Positions 20,025 through 29,700 of a DNA stretch of 64,000 nucleotides are shown here, piece by piece (the stretch's first letter is position 1; every line of letters starts with the position of its first letter). A model generated the notes under the pieces. The model was not told the origin of the DNA. It worked only from the letters and a program-made list of their open reading frames with translations, and searched no databases. The position numbers were made by a program, and so were the translations under genes. The DNA comes from CBDESN01 sp965242495 (GTDB taxonomy: Bacteria; Pseudomonadota; Alphaproteobacteria; MPNO01), in NCBI GenBank assembly GCA_965242495.1, contig OZ251446.1:3348001-3412000 (forward strand), written 5' to 3'.

Positions 20025-20720
20025 TCAGCGCCCGTCCGCCGCCGAACCGAGCCAGCGGCTGGTCAGACGCGCCATCAGGTCGACGTAGACCGCAAAGGCG
20101 CCGTCGTCGTCGCCGTTCCCGATCGCCGCGGCCGCGTCGTCGATCCGTTCGCCGATCCAGCCCCAGTCCGCGTGATCGGCGGGGATCGCCGCGACCACCG
20201 CCGGCGCCGTCCGGTAGTAGTCCTCCACCAGCGCCCGGCGTTCCGCCGTCTCCATCATGTAGCCGTCGCGGAAATCCCGGAGCGCCTGGAGCGTCGGCCC
20301 GTCGTCCGCCTCGCCCCGCCGCTCGACGACCGCCGTGGTCAGGAAGCAGTCGGAAGATCTGGGCAAACCCTCTGCTGGGAGATTCTTGTTTATCCTCCGG
20401 TCGACCCGCGGCGCCGGTGCCGCGCTGGCGGTCTTGCCGCCGGCGACCGTGTTGAGCTGCTCGTCCCCCAGCTGAACGTTCGGATCGAGCGGCAGGGTGA
20501 CATGGAAGACGTCGGCCGAATCCTCGACGACGCGGATATCCGTCCAGGGAGGCAGATCGACGCCGAAGTCGGCGAAAACGGCGGCCGGATCCTCTTCCAT
20601 CCGGGCGCGGAGATCCGGCTCCTTGCGGTACTTGTCGGCGAACCGCTCCATGCTCGCGACGGCATCGCGCACGGCGGCGGGCTCCATCGCCAGAACGATC
20701 GGCGTATTCACGTTCGACAT
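20025..20720 (-). CDS. NHLP-leader / CFL-box fusion protein (orphan RiPP-like)
   Basis: A 231-residue protein with a strong GGAGGA ribosome site. Residues ~25-95 resemble the nitrile-hydratase-alpha-like leader (NHLP) of RiPP precursors: RFADKYRKEPDLRARMEEDPAAVFADFGVDLP, then PLDPNVQLGDEQLNTVAGG ending in a double-Gly at 94-95. After a ~25-residue linker, SSDCFLTTAVVE (Cys125) starts a segment like the CFI-box family: CFLTTA, LRDFRDGYM, RRALVEDYYRTAPAVV. The last ~50 residues are helical and acidic. No radical SAM, YcaO, lanthipeptide synthetase or transporter is within the window. It could be a modified-peptide precursor with a large core, or a leader fold reused as a docking domain. Domain calls are by pattern only. 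Confidence 0.6.
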   Translation of the reverse strand: MSNVNTPIVLAMEPAAVRDAVASMERFADKYRKEPDLRARMEEDPAAVFADFGVDLPPWTDIRVVEDSADVFHVTLPLDPNVQLGDEQLNTVAGGKTASAAPAPRVDRRINKNLPAEGLPRSSDCFLTTAVVERRGEADDGPTLQALRDFRDGYMMETAERRALVEDYYRTAPAVVAAIPADHADWGWIGERIDDAAAAIGNGDDDGAFAVYVDLMARLTSRWLGSAADGR

Positions 20721-20794
20721 GAGTCAAGCTCCTCCATGATCCGGTTGTGTGACGTTGACGTGTCCTAACTCTAGGGGGGGGAACCCTAATTTGC

Positions 20795-20970
20795 TCACCC
20801 GTGAGACTCCACCGGCGACGAGGACGGGGTGAGGGATGGGTTGCGTGCGTGCGGCGCTGGGGATGAATCGCGGGATCATGGCCCGGAGCCGTTGGCGGCG
20901 GTTGTAGCGCCAGGCGAAGCCGGCGAGATGGCGTTCGGCGGGATGCCTGCGCGCGACGACGTCCGCCGCG
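20795..20970 (-). pseudogene. IS1595-family transposase, 3' end remnant
   Basis: Reading the minus strand gives RHLAGFAWRYNRRQRLRAMIPRFIPSAARTQPIPHPVL, the C-terminus of ISXO2-like (IS1595) transposases, ending at a GTGAGACTC-containing terminus near 20795. Only ~55 residues survive. A closely related remnant is at 43715-43940. The scar separates the leader/CFL-box gene from argJ, so the ancestral neighbours may have been lost. Confidence 0.72.
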
Positions 20971-21117
20971 CTTTCGGCGCGCTTCGACGACCGAGTCGCA
21001 ATTGCGGTTGCAATCCCGCTCTTCGGCGCGACCCCGCAATCGACCGGGGCGAATGACGGCCGGAGAGAATGCGCTATGATGGCCCCGCCGCCGCGTTGGA
21101 AAGACGCCCGAACGACC

Positions 21118-22347
21118 ATGGCCCAGCGTTCGCCTCTTGCGCCCGAACGGTTTCCCGATCTGCCGCCGGTGGCCGGCGTGCGGCTGGCGACCGCGGCCTG
21201 CGGCCTCAGATACCGCGGTCGCGACGACCTGCTGCTGGTGGAGCTTCGCCGGGGCGCCGCGGTCGGCGGGTTGCTCACGCGCTCGCTCACCGCTTCCGCC
21301 CCGGTGGAATGGTGCCGCGCGGCGCTTCCGGCGGGCAGGGCGCGCGGACTGGTCGTCAATGCCGGCAACGCCAACGCCTTCACCGGCAGGCAGGGGACGG
21401 TCGCCGTCGAGCGGACCGCCGCCGCCGCCGCCAAGCTGCTCGGCTGTCCCCGGAAGCAGGTCTTCGTCGCCTCGACCGGCGTCATCGGCGAGCCGTTGCC
21501 GCACGACCGCATCCTGGGCGCTCTCCCCGCCCTCCGCGCGCGCGTGGAGGGGACCCTTTGGCGCGCGGCGGCGGGCGCGATCATGACCACCGACACCTTC
21601 CCCAAGGCGGCGACCAGAACCGCCGCGATCGATGGCGCGCCGGTCGTGGTCAACGGGATCGCCAAGGGGTCGGGGATGATCGCCCCCGACATGGCGACGA
21701 TGCTGGCGTTTCTCTTCACCGACGCGGCGCTGCCGCCCGCCGTCCTCCAGACGCTGATCGCCGCCGCGGCGCGGGAATCGTTCAACGCGATCACCGTCGA
21801 CGGCGACACCTCGACCAGCGATACCGTCCTCGCCTTCGCCACCGGGGCGGCGCGCCATCGCGGGATCGAGTCGGCGCGCGACCCGGTCCTCGCCGATTTC
21901 CGCCGCGCCCTCCGCGCGGTCGCCGTCGATCTCGCCCATCAGATCGTCCGCGACGGGGAGGGAGCCGGCAAGTTCGTCACCATCCGGGTGACCGGCGCCG
22001 CATCGGCCCGCGCCGCGCGCAGGATCGGCCTGTCCGTCGCCAACTCGCCGCTGGTCAAGACCGCGATCGCCGGCGCCGACGCGAATTGGGGGCGCATCGT
22101 CATGGCGGTCGGCAAGGCGGGGGAGCGGGCCGACCGCGACCGGCTGGCGATCTCGATCGGCGGCGTCCCCGTGGCCGAGGACGGCCAGGTTCGCCCCGAC
22201 TACGACGAGGCGCCGGTCGCCGCCCACGTGGCGGGCGACGAGGTGGAGATCGGCATCGACGTGGGCGTCGGCCGCGGCCGGGCCACGGTCTGGACCTGCG
22301 ACCTGACGCACGGCTACATCGACGTCAATGCGGACTACCGCAGCTGA
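21118..22347 (+). CDS. argJ: Bifunctional ornithine acetyltransferase / N-acetylglutamate synthase
   Basis: 409 residues from the ATG at 21118. The start MAQRSPLAPERFPDLPPVAGVRLATAACG matches the usual N-terminus; ATGs at 21076/21079 would add a non-conserved tail, and TATGAT at 21075-21080 could be a -10 box. NAGNANAFTG, KGSGMIAPDMATML (T194 is the autocleavage nucleophile) and DANWGRI are diagnostic. The proenzyme self-cleaves into two chains and recycles the acetyl group in arginine synthesis. Its 3' end overlaps mutT by 20 bases. Confidence 0.95.
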   Translation: MAQRSPLAPERFPDLPPVAGVRLATAACGLRYRGRDDLLLVELRRGAAVGGLLTRSLTASAPVEWCRAALPAGRARGLVVNAGNANAFTGRQGTVAVERTAAAAAKLLGCPRKQVFVASTGVIGEPLPHDRILGALPALRARVEGTLWRAAAGAIMTTDTFPKAATRTAAIDGAPVVVNGIAKGSGMIAPDMATMLAFLFTDAALPPAVLQTLIAAAARESFNAITVDGDTSTSDTVLAFATGAARHRGIESARDPVLADFRRALRAVAVDLAHQIVRDGEGAGKFVTIRVTGAASARAARRIGLSVANSPLVKTAIAGADANWGRIVMAVGKAGERADRDRLAISIGGVPVAEDGQVRPDYDEAPVAAHVAGDEVEIGIDVGVGRGRATVWTCDLTHGYIDVNADYRS

Positions 22348-22747
22348 ACGGCCGCTGCTGCTGGTCGCGGCCGCGGCGCTGGTCGATGCCGATGGGCGCG
22401 TCCTGATCGCCCGGCGCCCGGCGGGCAAGGCGATGGCCGGGCTGTGGGAATTCCCCGGCGGCAAGGTGGCGGCGGGCGAGACGCCCGAGGCCGCGCTGGT
22501 CCGCGAGCTGGGCGAGGAGCTCGGCATCGACGTCTCCGCGAGCTGCCTCGCCCCGTTGACCTTCGCCTCGCACGGCTATGACGGCTTCCACCTGTTGATG
22601 CCGCTCTACGTCTGCCGCGTGTGGAGCGGCGCGCCGGCCCCGCGCGAGGGGCAGGCGATCCGATGGGTCCGGCCCGGGAGGCTCTGCGACTTCCCTATGC
22701 CGCCGGCGGACGAGCCCCTGCGGGCGATGCTGCGCGACCTGTTGTGA
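22328..22747 (+). CDS. mutT: Nudix hydrolase, MutT-type 8-oxo-dGTP diphosphatase
   Basis: A 139-residue Nudix protein. The Nudix box runs from G45 to about residue 67 (GGKVAAGETPEAALVRE, then LGEELG) and fits the GX5EX7REUXEEXGU pattern. WEFPGGK and the C-terminal LCDFPMPPADEPL are typical of MutT, which removes oxidised dGTP. It starts inside the end of argJ, so translation is coupled, as in many alphaproteobacteria. No thiamine synthase domain is fused to it. Confidence 0.9.
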   Translation: MRTTAAERPLLLVAAAALVDADGRVLIARRPAGKAMAGLWEFPGGKVAAGETPEAALVRELGEELGIDVSASCLAPLTFASHGYDGFHLLMPLYVCRVWSGAPAPREGQAIRWVRPGRLCDFPMPPADEPLRAMLRDLL

Positions 22748-22849
22748 GGCGCGCCGCCGCCGGCCCCGCCGGTCCGGCGAGGGGAGCCGCGCCCCCGCGC
22801 TCGCCCGTGCTATCGTAAGCGGCGATAGTCGTCCGCGGGCGCGCGAGGG

Positions 22850-24091
22850 ATGATCCGGGAAGCGGTCAGGTCGAACCCCCATGGCTGGGTCGTCGTCGCC
22901 GTGTGCTTCATGGCCCTGTGCCTGGTCTATGCGGCCCGCTCCTCGCTCGGGCTGATGATCCCGGCCTGGGAGGTCGATCCCGGCTGGCCGCGCGACTTCA
23001 CCGCGACCGGCGGCGCGATCGTCCTGCTGCTGATGGCGGTCGCCTCGCCCTTCGTCGGCGATCTGGTCGACCGGGCCGGCCCGCGCCATGTGTGCGCGGC
23101 CGGGCTGTTCCTCGCCGGTCTCGGCATCCTGCTGACCTCGCGCAGCGCGAGCCAATGGCAGTTCGTCGTCTATTTCGGGCTGCTGCTGGGCGCCGGGTCC
23201 GGCGCGGTCGCGATGCCGATGGTCGCGGCGGCGACGGCCCGCCATTTCGCCGCCAACCGGGGAATCGCCAACGGCATCGCTCTGTCGGGGGCCACCGGCG
23301 GCCAGCTGCTGGCGCTGCCCGTCCTCGGCGTGCTGGTGACCGAGATCGGCTGGCGCAGCACCTACACGATCTGGTGCGTCGGGCTGTTCGCCTTCGGCGC
23401 GACCGCGTGGCTGGCGCTGCGCGACCGCGCGCCGGGTCCGGATCCGGCGGCGCGGGCCGACGCCGCGCCGGACGCGCTGCGCCGCCGACTGGGCGTGCTG
23501 GCGCGCAGCGCGACCTTCTGGCTGTTGGCGGCCGGCTTCTTCATCTGCGGCTTCACGACCGCCGGCGTCATCGAAGTGCATTTCCTGCCCTACGCGGCGA
23601 GTTGCGGCTTCCTGCCGGTCGAGGGGGCGACCGCCTACGGGGTCCATGGCGGGTTCAACATGATGGGCGTGATCCTCTCCGGCCTGCTGACCGACCGCGT
23701 GCATCAGGCGCGGCTGCTGGCGTCGATGTATTTCGTCCGCGTCGGGCTCTTCGTGCTGCTGATGTTCGTCGCCGGCCATATCGAGCTGCTGTTCGTCTTC
23801 GCCGCGCTGTTCGGCCTGTTCAACTTCGCCACCATGCCGCCCATCGCGAGCATCGTGGCGAGCCATATCGGCGTTCGCTTCGTCGGCCTCGCCATGGGGT
23901 TGATCTTCGCCGGGCACTGGCTCGGCGCGGCGCTCGGCGCCTGGCTGGGCGGCGTCTTCTACGGGGCGTTCGCCCGCTACGACGAGGTCTGGATCGCGGC
24001 GCTGCTGCTGGCGCTGCTGGCGGGCTTCCTGTCGCTCTGCATCCCCGAGCGCGGGCGGGCGCGCCGCGAACCGGCCGCCGCCGCGGCGTAG
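22850..24091 (+). CDS. MFS transporter, oxalate/monocarboxylate (OFA/MCT) type
   Basis: A 413-residue protein with 12 predicted helices. The N-terminus (HGWVVVAVCFMALCLVYAARSSLGLMIPAW) and the LVDRAGPRHVCAAGL loop are typical of MCT/oxalate-formate antiporter-like MFS proteins that move small carboxylates. A cytoplasmic loop near residues 190-210 joins the halves. It is followed by a DUF1445 gene and an FAD-linked 2-hydroxyacid oxidase in the same direction, suggesting uptake of a hydroxycarboxylate such as lactate or glycolate. The substrate is inferred. Confidence 0.82.
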   Translation: MIREAVRSNPHGWVVVAVCFMALCLVYAARSSLGLMIPAWEVDPGWPRDFTATGGAIVLLLMAVASPFVGDLVDRAGPRHVCAAGLFLAGLGILLTSRSASQWQFVVYFGLLLGAGSGAVAMPMVAAATARHFAANRGIANGIALSGATGGQLLALPVLGVLVTEIGWRSTYTIWCVGLFAFGATAWLALRDRAPGPDPAARADAAPDALRRRLGVLARSATFWLLAAGFFICGFTTAGVIEVHFLPYAASCGFLPVEGATAYGVHGGFNMMGVILSGLLTDRVHQARLLASMYFVRVGLFVLLMFVAGHIELLFVFAALFGLFNFATMPPIASIVASHIGVRFVGLAMGLIFAGHWLGAALGAWLGGVFYGAFARYDEVWIAALLLALLAGFLSLCIPERGRARREPAAAAA

Positions 24092-24169
24092 CGCCGGGCC
24101 GCCGCGCCGGGTTTCGAATCCCCGCCGCGATACGCTATCCTGCGGCGGCGGAGATGCGGGGAGGCTTCG

Positions 24170-24988
24170 ATGGGGCGGGTCGCGCCGATGGCGCCGGGAG
24201 AGCTGCGCCGCCGCTGCCGCGAGGGCGGCTATGCCGGGCCGACCTCCGGCCATGCGCCCGGCTACGTGCAGGCCAACGTCGTCATTCTGCCGCAGCGGGA
24301 GGCCGGCGAGTTCGCGGCCTTCTGCGAGCGCAACCCGAAACCTTGCCCGGTCCTGGAGGTCCACGCGCCCGGCGACCCGGAGCCCAGGGCGATCGCGCCC
24401 GGCGCCGACATCCGCACCGACGTTCCGCGCTACCGGGTGTTCCGCGACGGCCGCCCCGTCGACGCGCCGACCGATATCGCCGGCCTCTGGCGCGACGATC
24501 TGGTGACCTTCCTGCTCGGCTGCTCCTTCATCGCCGAAGCGGCGCTGACGCAGGCGGGGCTCCGGCTGGCGCACGTCGCGGAGACCGGCTTCGTGCCGAT
24601 GTACCGCACGTCGCTGGCGACCGTTCCCGCGGGTCGCTTCCGCGGCCCGATGGTGGTGTCGATGCGCCCCTTCGCGCCCGACGAGGCCGACCGCGCGCAT
24701 CGGGTCACGAGCGCCTATCCGATGGCGCACGGGGCGCCGGTCCACCGCGGCGATCCCGGGGCGATCGGCATCGCCGACATCGCCGCGCCGGAATACGGCG
24801 AGCCGGTCACGATCCGGGCCGGCGAGATACCCGTCTTCTGGGCCTGCGGCGTCACGCCGCAGGAGGCGATCCTGAACGCCAGGCCGTCGCTCGCGATCAC
24901 CCACGCGCCGGGACAGATGTTCGTCGCCGACGTCACCGCGGACTCGACCCGAGTCGCCGCCGCCGGGGAGGCTCGCCATGCCGGATGA
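24170..24988 (+). CDS. DUF1445 family putative hydro-lyase
   Basis: 272 residues. GYAGPTSGHAPGYVQANVVILP at the N-terminus, FLLGCSFIAEAAL, VPMYRTSL, GPMVVSMRP and PVFWACGVTPQEAI are the conserved blocks of the DUF1445/YcsI family (D-glutamate cyclase-like or putative hydro-lyase). Cys residues in LLGCSF and WACGVT are well conserved. GGGGAGG precedes the ATG. The next gene begins 11 bases before its stop, so the pair is coupled. The actual substrate is unknown. Confidence 0.88.
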   Translation: MGRVAPMAPGELRRRCREGGYAGPTSGHAPGYVQANVVILPQREAGEFAAFCERNPKPCPVLEVHAPGDPEPRAIAPGADIRTDVPRYRVFRDGRPVDAPTDIAGLWRDDLVTFLLGCSFIAEAALTQAGLRLAHVAETGFVPMYRTSLATVPAGRFRGPMVVSMRPFAPDEADRAHRVTSAYPMAHGAPVHRGDPGAIGIADIAAPEYGEPVTIRAGEIPVFWACGVTPQEAILNARPSLAITHAPGQMFVADVTADSTRVAAAGEARHAG

Positions 24989-26363
24989 CGCCGCGGCGAG
25001 GACCGGCGTCGGCGCGGCGTTGGCGGCCCTGCTGGGCGACCGCGCCACCGCCTCGGCCGCGGTCCGCGACCATCACGGCAGGGACGAGTCCTGGCGCGCG
25101 CCGCACCCGCCCGATCTGGTGGTCTTTCCGGAATCGACCGCGGAGGTGGTCCGAATCGTCGAGCTGTGCGCGGCGCACCGGGCGCCGGTCGTGCCGTTCG
25201 GCGTCGGCACCTCGCTCGAAGGCCAGGTCATGGCGCTGCGCGGCGGGGTGTGCGTCGATCTCAGCCGCATGGACCGGGTGATCGAGGTCAACGCGGACGA
25301 CCTCGACGTCCGGGTCGAGCCGGGCGTCACCCGCAAGCGGCTCAACGAACATCTGCGCGATACCGGCCTGTTCTTCCCGATCGACCCGGGCGCGGACGCG
25401 ACCATCGGCGGCATGACCGCGACGCGCGCTTCGGGCACCAACGCCGTCCGTTACGGCACGATGCGCGAGAACGTACTCGGGCTCTCGGTCGTACTCGCCG
25501 ACGGGCGGCTCATCCGCACCGGCGGGCGGGCGCGCAAATCCTCCGCCGGCTACGACCTCACCCGGCTGTTCGTCGGCTCGGAGGGGACGCTCGGCGTCAT
25601 CGTCGAAGTCGTCTTGAAGCTCTACGGCGTACCCGAAGCGATATCGGCCGCGGTCTGCGTCTTCCCCGGCGTGGACGACGCGGTCGGAGCGTGCATCGAC
25701 ACGATCCAGGCCGGCGTCCCGGTGGCCCGCATCGAGCTGGCCGACGAGGCCCAGCTCGAGGCGATCAACCGCTTCGCCCGGACCGATCTGCCGGTCGCGC
25801 CGGTGCTGTTCTTCGAGTTCCACGGCAGCGAGAGCGGCGTCAGGGAGCAGGCCGAGGCCGTCCAGGCCATCGCCGCGGACCGCGGCGGATCCGACTTCAG
25901 ATGGGCTGCGCAGGCCGAGGAGCGCAGCAAGCTGTGGCAGGCTCGCCACGATGCGCATTACGCCAACATGGCGATGCGGCCGGGCGCGCGCGGCTGGCCC
26001 ACCGACGTGTGCGTCCCGATCTCGCGGCTCGCCGAGTGCATCGCCGAAACCCGGGCCGACATCGCCGGGCTGGGCCTGTTCGCGCCCATCGTCGGCCATG
26101 TCGGCGACGGCAACTTCCATGTCGACATCGTTCTCGACCCGGACGACGCGGACCAGGTCGCGACGGCCAAGCGGTTCAACGACCGGCTGGTCTCACGGGC
26201 GCTGGCGATGGACGGCACCTGCACCGGCGAACATGGCGTGGGCTACGGCAAGATGGATTTCCTCGCCGCCGAGCACGGCCAGGGGGTCGAGGTCATGCGC
26301 GACCTCAAGCGCGCGCTCGACCCCGGCAATCTGATGAATCCGGGAAAGATCGTCGAGCCGTAG
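24978..26363 (+). CDS. FAD-linked D-2-hydroxyacid (lactate/glycolate) dehydrogenase
   Basis: A 461-residue protein. The N-terminal half is a PCMH/VAO-type FAD domain (PPDLVVFPESTAEVVRIVELC, PVVPFGVGTSLEGQ, TIGGMTATRASGTNAVRYG). The C-terminal half is the FAD-oxidase C domain with GHVGDGNFHVDI and CTGEHGVGYGK, where the His residues contribute to the active site. It matches D-lactate dehydrogenase (cytochrome)/GlcD-type enzymes. It overlaps the DUF1445 gene and follows a carboxylate-type MFS gene. No glcE/glcF partners are present, favouring the single-subunit lactate type. Confidence 0.88.
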   Translation: MPDDAAARTGVGAALAALLGDRATASAAVRDHHGRDESWRAPHPPDLVVFPESTAEVVRIVELCAAHRAPVVPFGVGTSLEGQVMALRGGVCVDLSRMDRVIEVNADDLDVRVEPGVTRKRLNEHLRDTGLFFPIDPGADATIGGMTATRASGTNAVRYGTMRENVLGLSVVLADGRLIRTGGRARKSSAGYDLTRLFVGSEGTLGVIVEVVLKLYGVPEAISAAVCVFPGVDDAVGACIDTIQAGVPVARIELADEAQLEAINRFARTDLPVAPVLFFEFHGSESGVREQAEAVQAIAADRGGSDFRWAAQAEERSKLWQARHDAHYANMAMRPGARGWPTDVCVPISRLAECIAETRADIAGLGLFAPIVGHVGDGNFHVDIVLDPDDADQVATAKRFNDRLVSRALAMDGTCTGEHGVGYGKMDFLAAEHGQGVEVMRDLKRALDPGNLMNPGKIVEP

Positions 26364-26386
26364 CGAAGCGGCTACGGGCCGGGAGA

Positions 26387-26605
26387 TCAGCTCGCGTCGG
26401 GCGCGCCGTCCGCGGCGTCCGGCTCCCGCCCGCCGTCCAGCCGCTTGCCGTCCAGCTCGGCCCGGCTGCGTTCGGCCTCGCCGCGCTGGCGCGCGCGGTC
26501 CCGCTTCGGTCGGCCGGCGCCGGCGCGGCCCGCCGCGGCCTTCGCCTCGCGCTCGCGGCGTTCGCGTATCTTGCGGTATTGGTTCAGGTTGACGATCTTG
26601 TCCAT
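26387..26605 (-). CDS. DUF4169 family small protein
   Basis: A 72-residue, highly charged protein. The N-terminal KIVNLNQYRKIRERREREAKAAAGRAGAGRPKRDR pattern and the later ELDGKRLDG fit DUF4169, a family of small Arg/Glu-rich alphaproteobacterial proteins of unknown function. Probably cytoplasmic and helical. It is convergent with the oxidase gene. Confidence 0.8.
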   Translation of the reverse strand: MDKIVNLNQYRKIRERREREAKAAAGRAGAGRPKRDRARQRGEAERSRAELDGKRLDGGREPDAADGAPDAS

Positions 26606-26742
26606 CGCCGACGCCCCTTCAAATCCGGCGTCGCCGCGGCTATGAATGCGCCGCGGGCCGGCCGCGCGCGGAGCTTAGCGGATTTCCGGCCAAGCGCAAC
26701 CGACGGCGCCCCGACGCGCCGGGCGCGGTCGCGGGAACGGAC

Positions 26743-29700
26743 ATGCGAAAACTCCTGTTCGGCCTGATCGGCATGGTCGTCGCCGTCGCCGCGGCGGTGC
26801 TGATCCTGCCCGGGCTGATCGACTGGAACGGCTACAAGCCGGATCTGATCGCCGAGATCAGGAAGGCGACCGGGCGCGACATGCGGATCGACGGCGATCT
26901 CGATCTGGCGCTGTTGCCGTCGCCGCGCCTGTCGGCCGCCGGCGTGCGCATCGCCAACGTCGACGGAGCCGCGGCCCCCGACATGGTTCGGCTGGAGGCG
27001 CTCGGCGTCCGCATCCGTCTGCGGCCGTTGCTGTCCGGTCGGATCGAAGTCGAGAGCATGGTGCTGATCGAGCCGGCGATCGAGCTGGAGCGGCTCCGCG
27101 ACGGCCGCGTCAACTGGGTCATCGCCGCGGCGGCGGTGCCGGGGCCGGCGCGCCGCGAAGCCGCGGCCGCATCCGATGCGTCCGACACGCCCGATGCGTC
27201 CGGCCGGAGCGGCGTCCGGCTCGAGAACCTGCGCATTCGCAACGGCGCGGTCACCTGGCGCGACTCCGCCGCCGGTACGGTCGAACGTCTGACCGGCGTC
27301 GATGCCGCGATCTCGGCGGAGAGCCTGTCGGGGCCGTTCCGCGCCGAGGGCGGCTTCGTCGTCCGCGGGGCGCCGATCCGGTTCTCCGCCGCTCTCGGGC
27401 GCATCGACGCCGTATCGCCGGCGCCGATGCAACTCGGGTTGGAGGTCGCGGAGACCGGCGCCGAAGCGCGGCTTGCCGGCGCCCTCGCCGACGTCCGGCG
27501 GACGCCCCGGCTGACCGGCAGGCTGAGCGCCAGGATCCCGGATCCGTCCAAGCTCGCCGCGGCGCTGGCCGCCGACGCGCCGCCCTGGTCGGGCGGGGCG
27601 TTCTCCCTGTCCGCCGAGGTCGATGCGTCGGCCGGGCGCATGTCGCTCGACGGGCTCGAACTGCGCCTCGGCCCGACCGCGGCGACGGGTCGCGTCGCCG
27701 CCTCGTTCGGCGAAGAAGTCCGGGCTGACGTCGCGCTCGTCGTCAAGCATGTCGATTTCGACGATCTGCGACGCGCCGCCCGCAGCGCGCCGCAGAAACC
27801 CGCCGGCGCCGGCCCGGCGGCGGGGTCGGTGGAGCCTCCGCCGTCCGCCGCGGGCGGCTTCCGCCTGCCTGGGAACGTCGGCGGCGCCCTCCGCGTCGAG
27901 ATCGAGTCGGCGCGGCTGATGGGCGGCCGCCTGCGCGGCATCGAGCTGGCGGCGTCGCTCGACGACGGCAGGATCGCGCTGCGCCGGCTGTCGCTGCATC
28001 TGCCGGGCGAGGCGGAGGTCGCGCTGGCCGGCGCGCTGTCGAGCGCCGACGGCGAGCCGGCCTTCGAGGGCGGCGTCGAGGGCCGGGCCGACAACGTCCG
28101 CGCGCTTCTCGGCTGGCTCGGGATCGATTTGGCCCGGGTGCCCGCCGACCGGTTGCGGAAGGTTGCGGTCAAGGCCGGGATTCGCGTCGACCGCCGGCAG
28201 CTGCAGGCCACCGATATCGACATGTGGTTCGACGCGTCGCGCGTCCGCGGCGGCGTCACCTACGCCTTCCGCGAGCGGGCCGCCTTCGGCGCGCGGTTCA
28301 ACGTCGACCAGTTCAACGTCGACGCCTACGTCGCGCCGGCCCCGGCCGAGGGGGCCGGGGCGCGGCCGGCGGACGATGGCGGCAAGGACGATGCCGGCGA
28401 GGCGGCCGGCGGCGCGCCTTCGACCGCGCAGCGAAAGGCCGATGCGCCGCCGCTCGCCGCGCTCGCCGGGTTCGACGCCAATCTCGATCTTCGCATCGGC
28501 GCCCTCAACTATCGCGGGACCCCGTTTCGGGACGTGGTGCTGGACGCCACCGTCGCCGCCGGCGCGTTGACCTTGCGGCGCGCGCATATCGGCAGCGTCG
28601 CCGGGACGTCGGCGACCGTGACCGGCTCCCTCGGCGGGTTCGACGGGCAGCCGTGGTTCAAGGGGAATTTCTCGGCCGCGTCGGAAGACCCGACGGGCCT
28701 GCTGCGGCTCGCCGGGATCGAGCCGTCGGGGCCCGCGCGCCGGCTCGGCCGCCTCGCGCTCCGCGGCCGCGTCGACTCGGGTCCCGACGAGACGGCGCTG
28801 GACGCCACTCTCGACGTCGCCGGCGGCAAGCTGCGGCTCGTCGGCAGCGTTGCGGGGCTGGAGGAGGCCGACCGCCACGACCTCGTCCTCGCGGTCGATC
28901 ACCCGGACGCCGCGCGGCTGGCGCGGCTGTTCGGGCTCGAGATCGGCGCCGCGGACGACGAACCCGCGCCCTTCGCCCTCGCCCTGCGCTCGCGCGGGGC
29001 GCGCCGGGCCGCGCGGATCGAGGCGACGCTGAAGGCGCTCGACGTCGAGGCGACCCTGGCGGGCGAGGTCGCCGACCCGCTCGGCGCGTTCGCCCTCAAT
29101 GGGACTCTCGCCGCGGCCCATCCCAACTACGCCCGGCTGATGGGGGCGTTCGACGTCGGTCTTCGGTTGGCGGGCTGGAACCCCGGCGCGGTCTCGCTGT
29201 CGACCGCCCTGAAGGCCGGCCGCTCCGGGATCGCGCTGGAAGGCCTGGCCGGCCGGATCGGCCCGGTGCAGATCGGCGGCGGCGTCCAGGCGTCCTTCGC
29301 CGCCGGGCGGCCGCGCGTGACCGCCGATCTGGCCGCCGATCGGATACCGGTCGATCTGCTGTTCCCTCCGGGGCCGCCGCGGTCGCGGCAGGACGCGGAG
29401 CCGCCTTCCGCCGCGCCGGCCGCGCCCGGCGCGGCCGCTCGCGGCGAGCGTTTCTCGCGCGCCCCGCTCGACCTGCCGATACCCGGCGGCTTCGATGCCG
29501 ATCTCGCGCTGCGCGCGCAGACGCTGACCTGGCGTGGCCTCCGCATCGACGAGCCGCGCGCCGCCGTCGCGCTGCGCGACCGCGTGCTGAGGGTCGACGA
29601 GTTCGTCGGCCGGACGTTCGGCGGCGGCTTCGAAGCGAAGGGCGAGGTCGAGAACGCCGGCGCGCAGTCCTTCAAGGCCTCGCTCTCGGTCGATCGGGTC

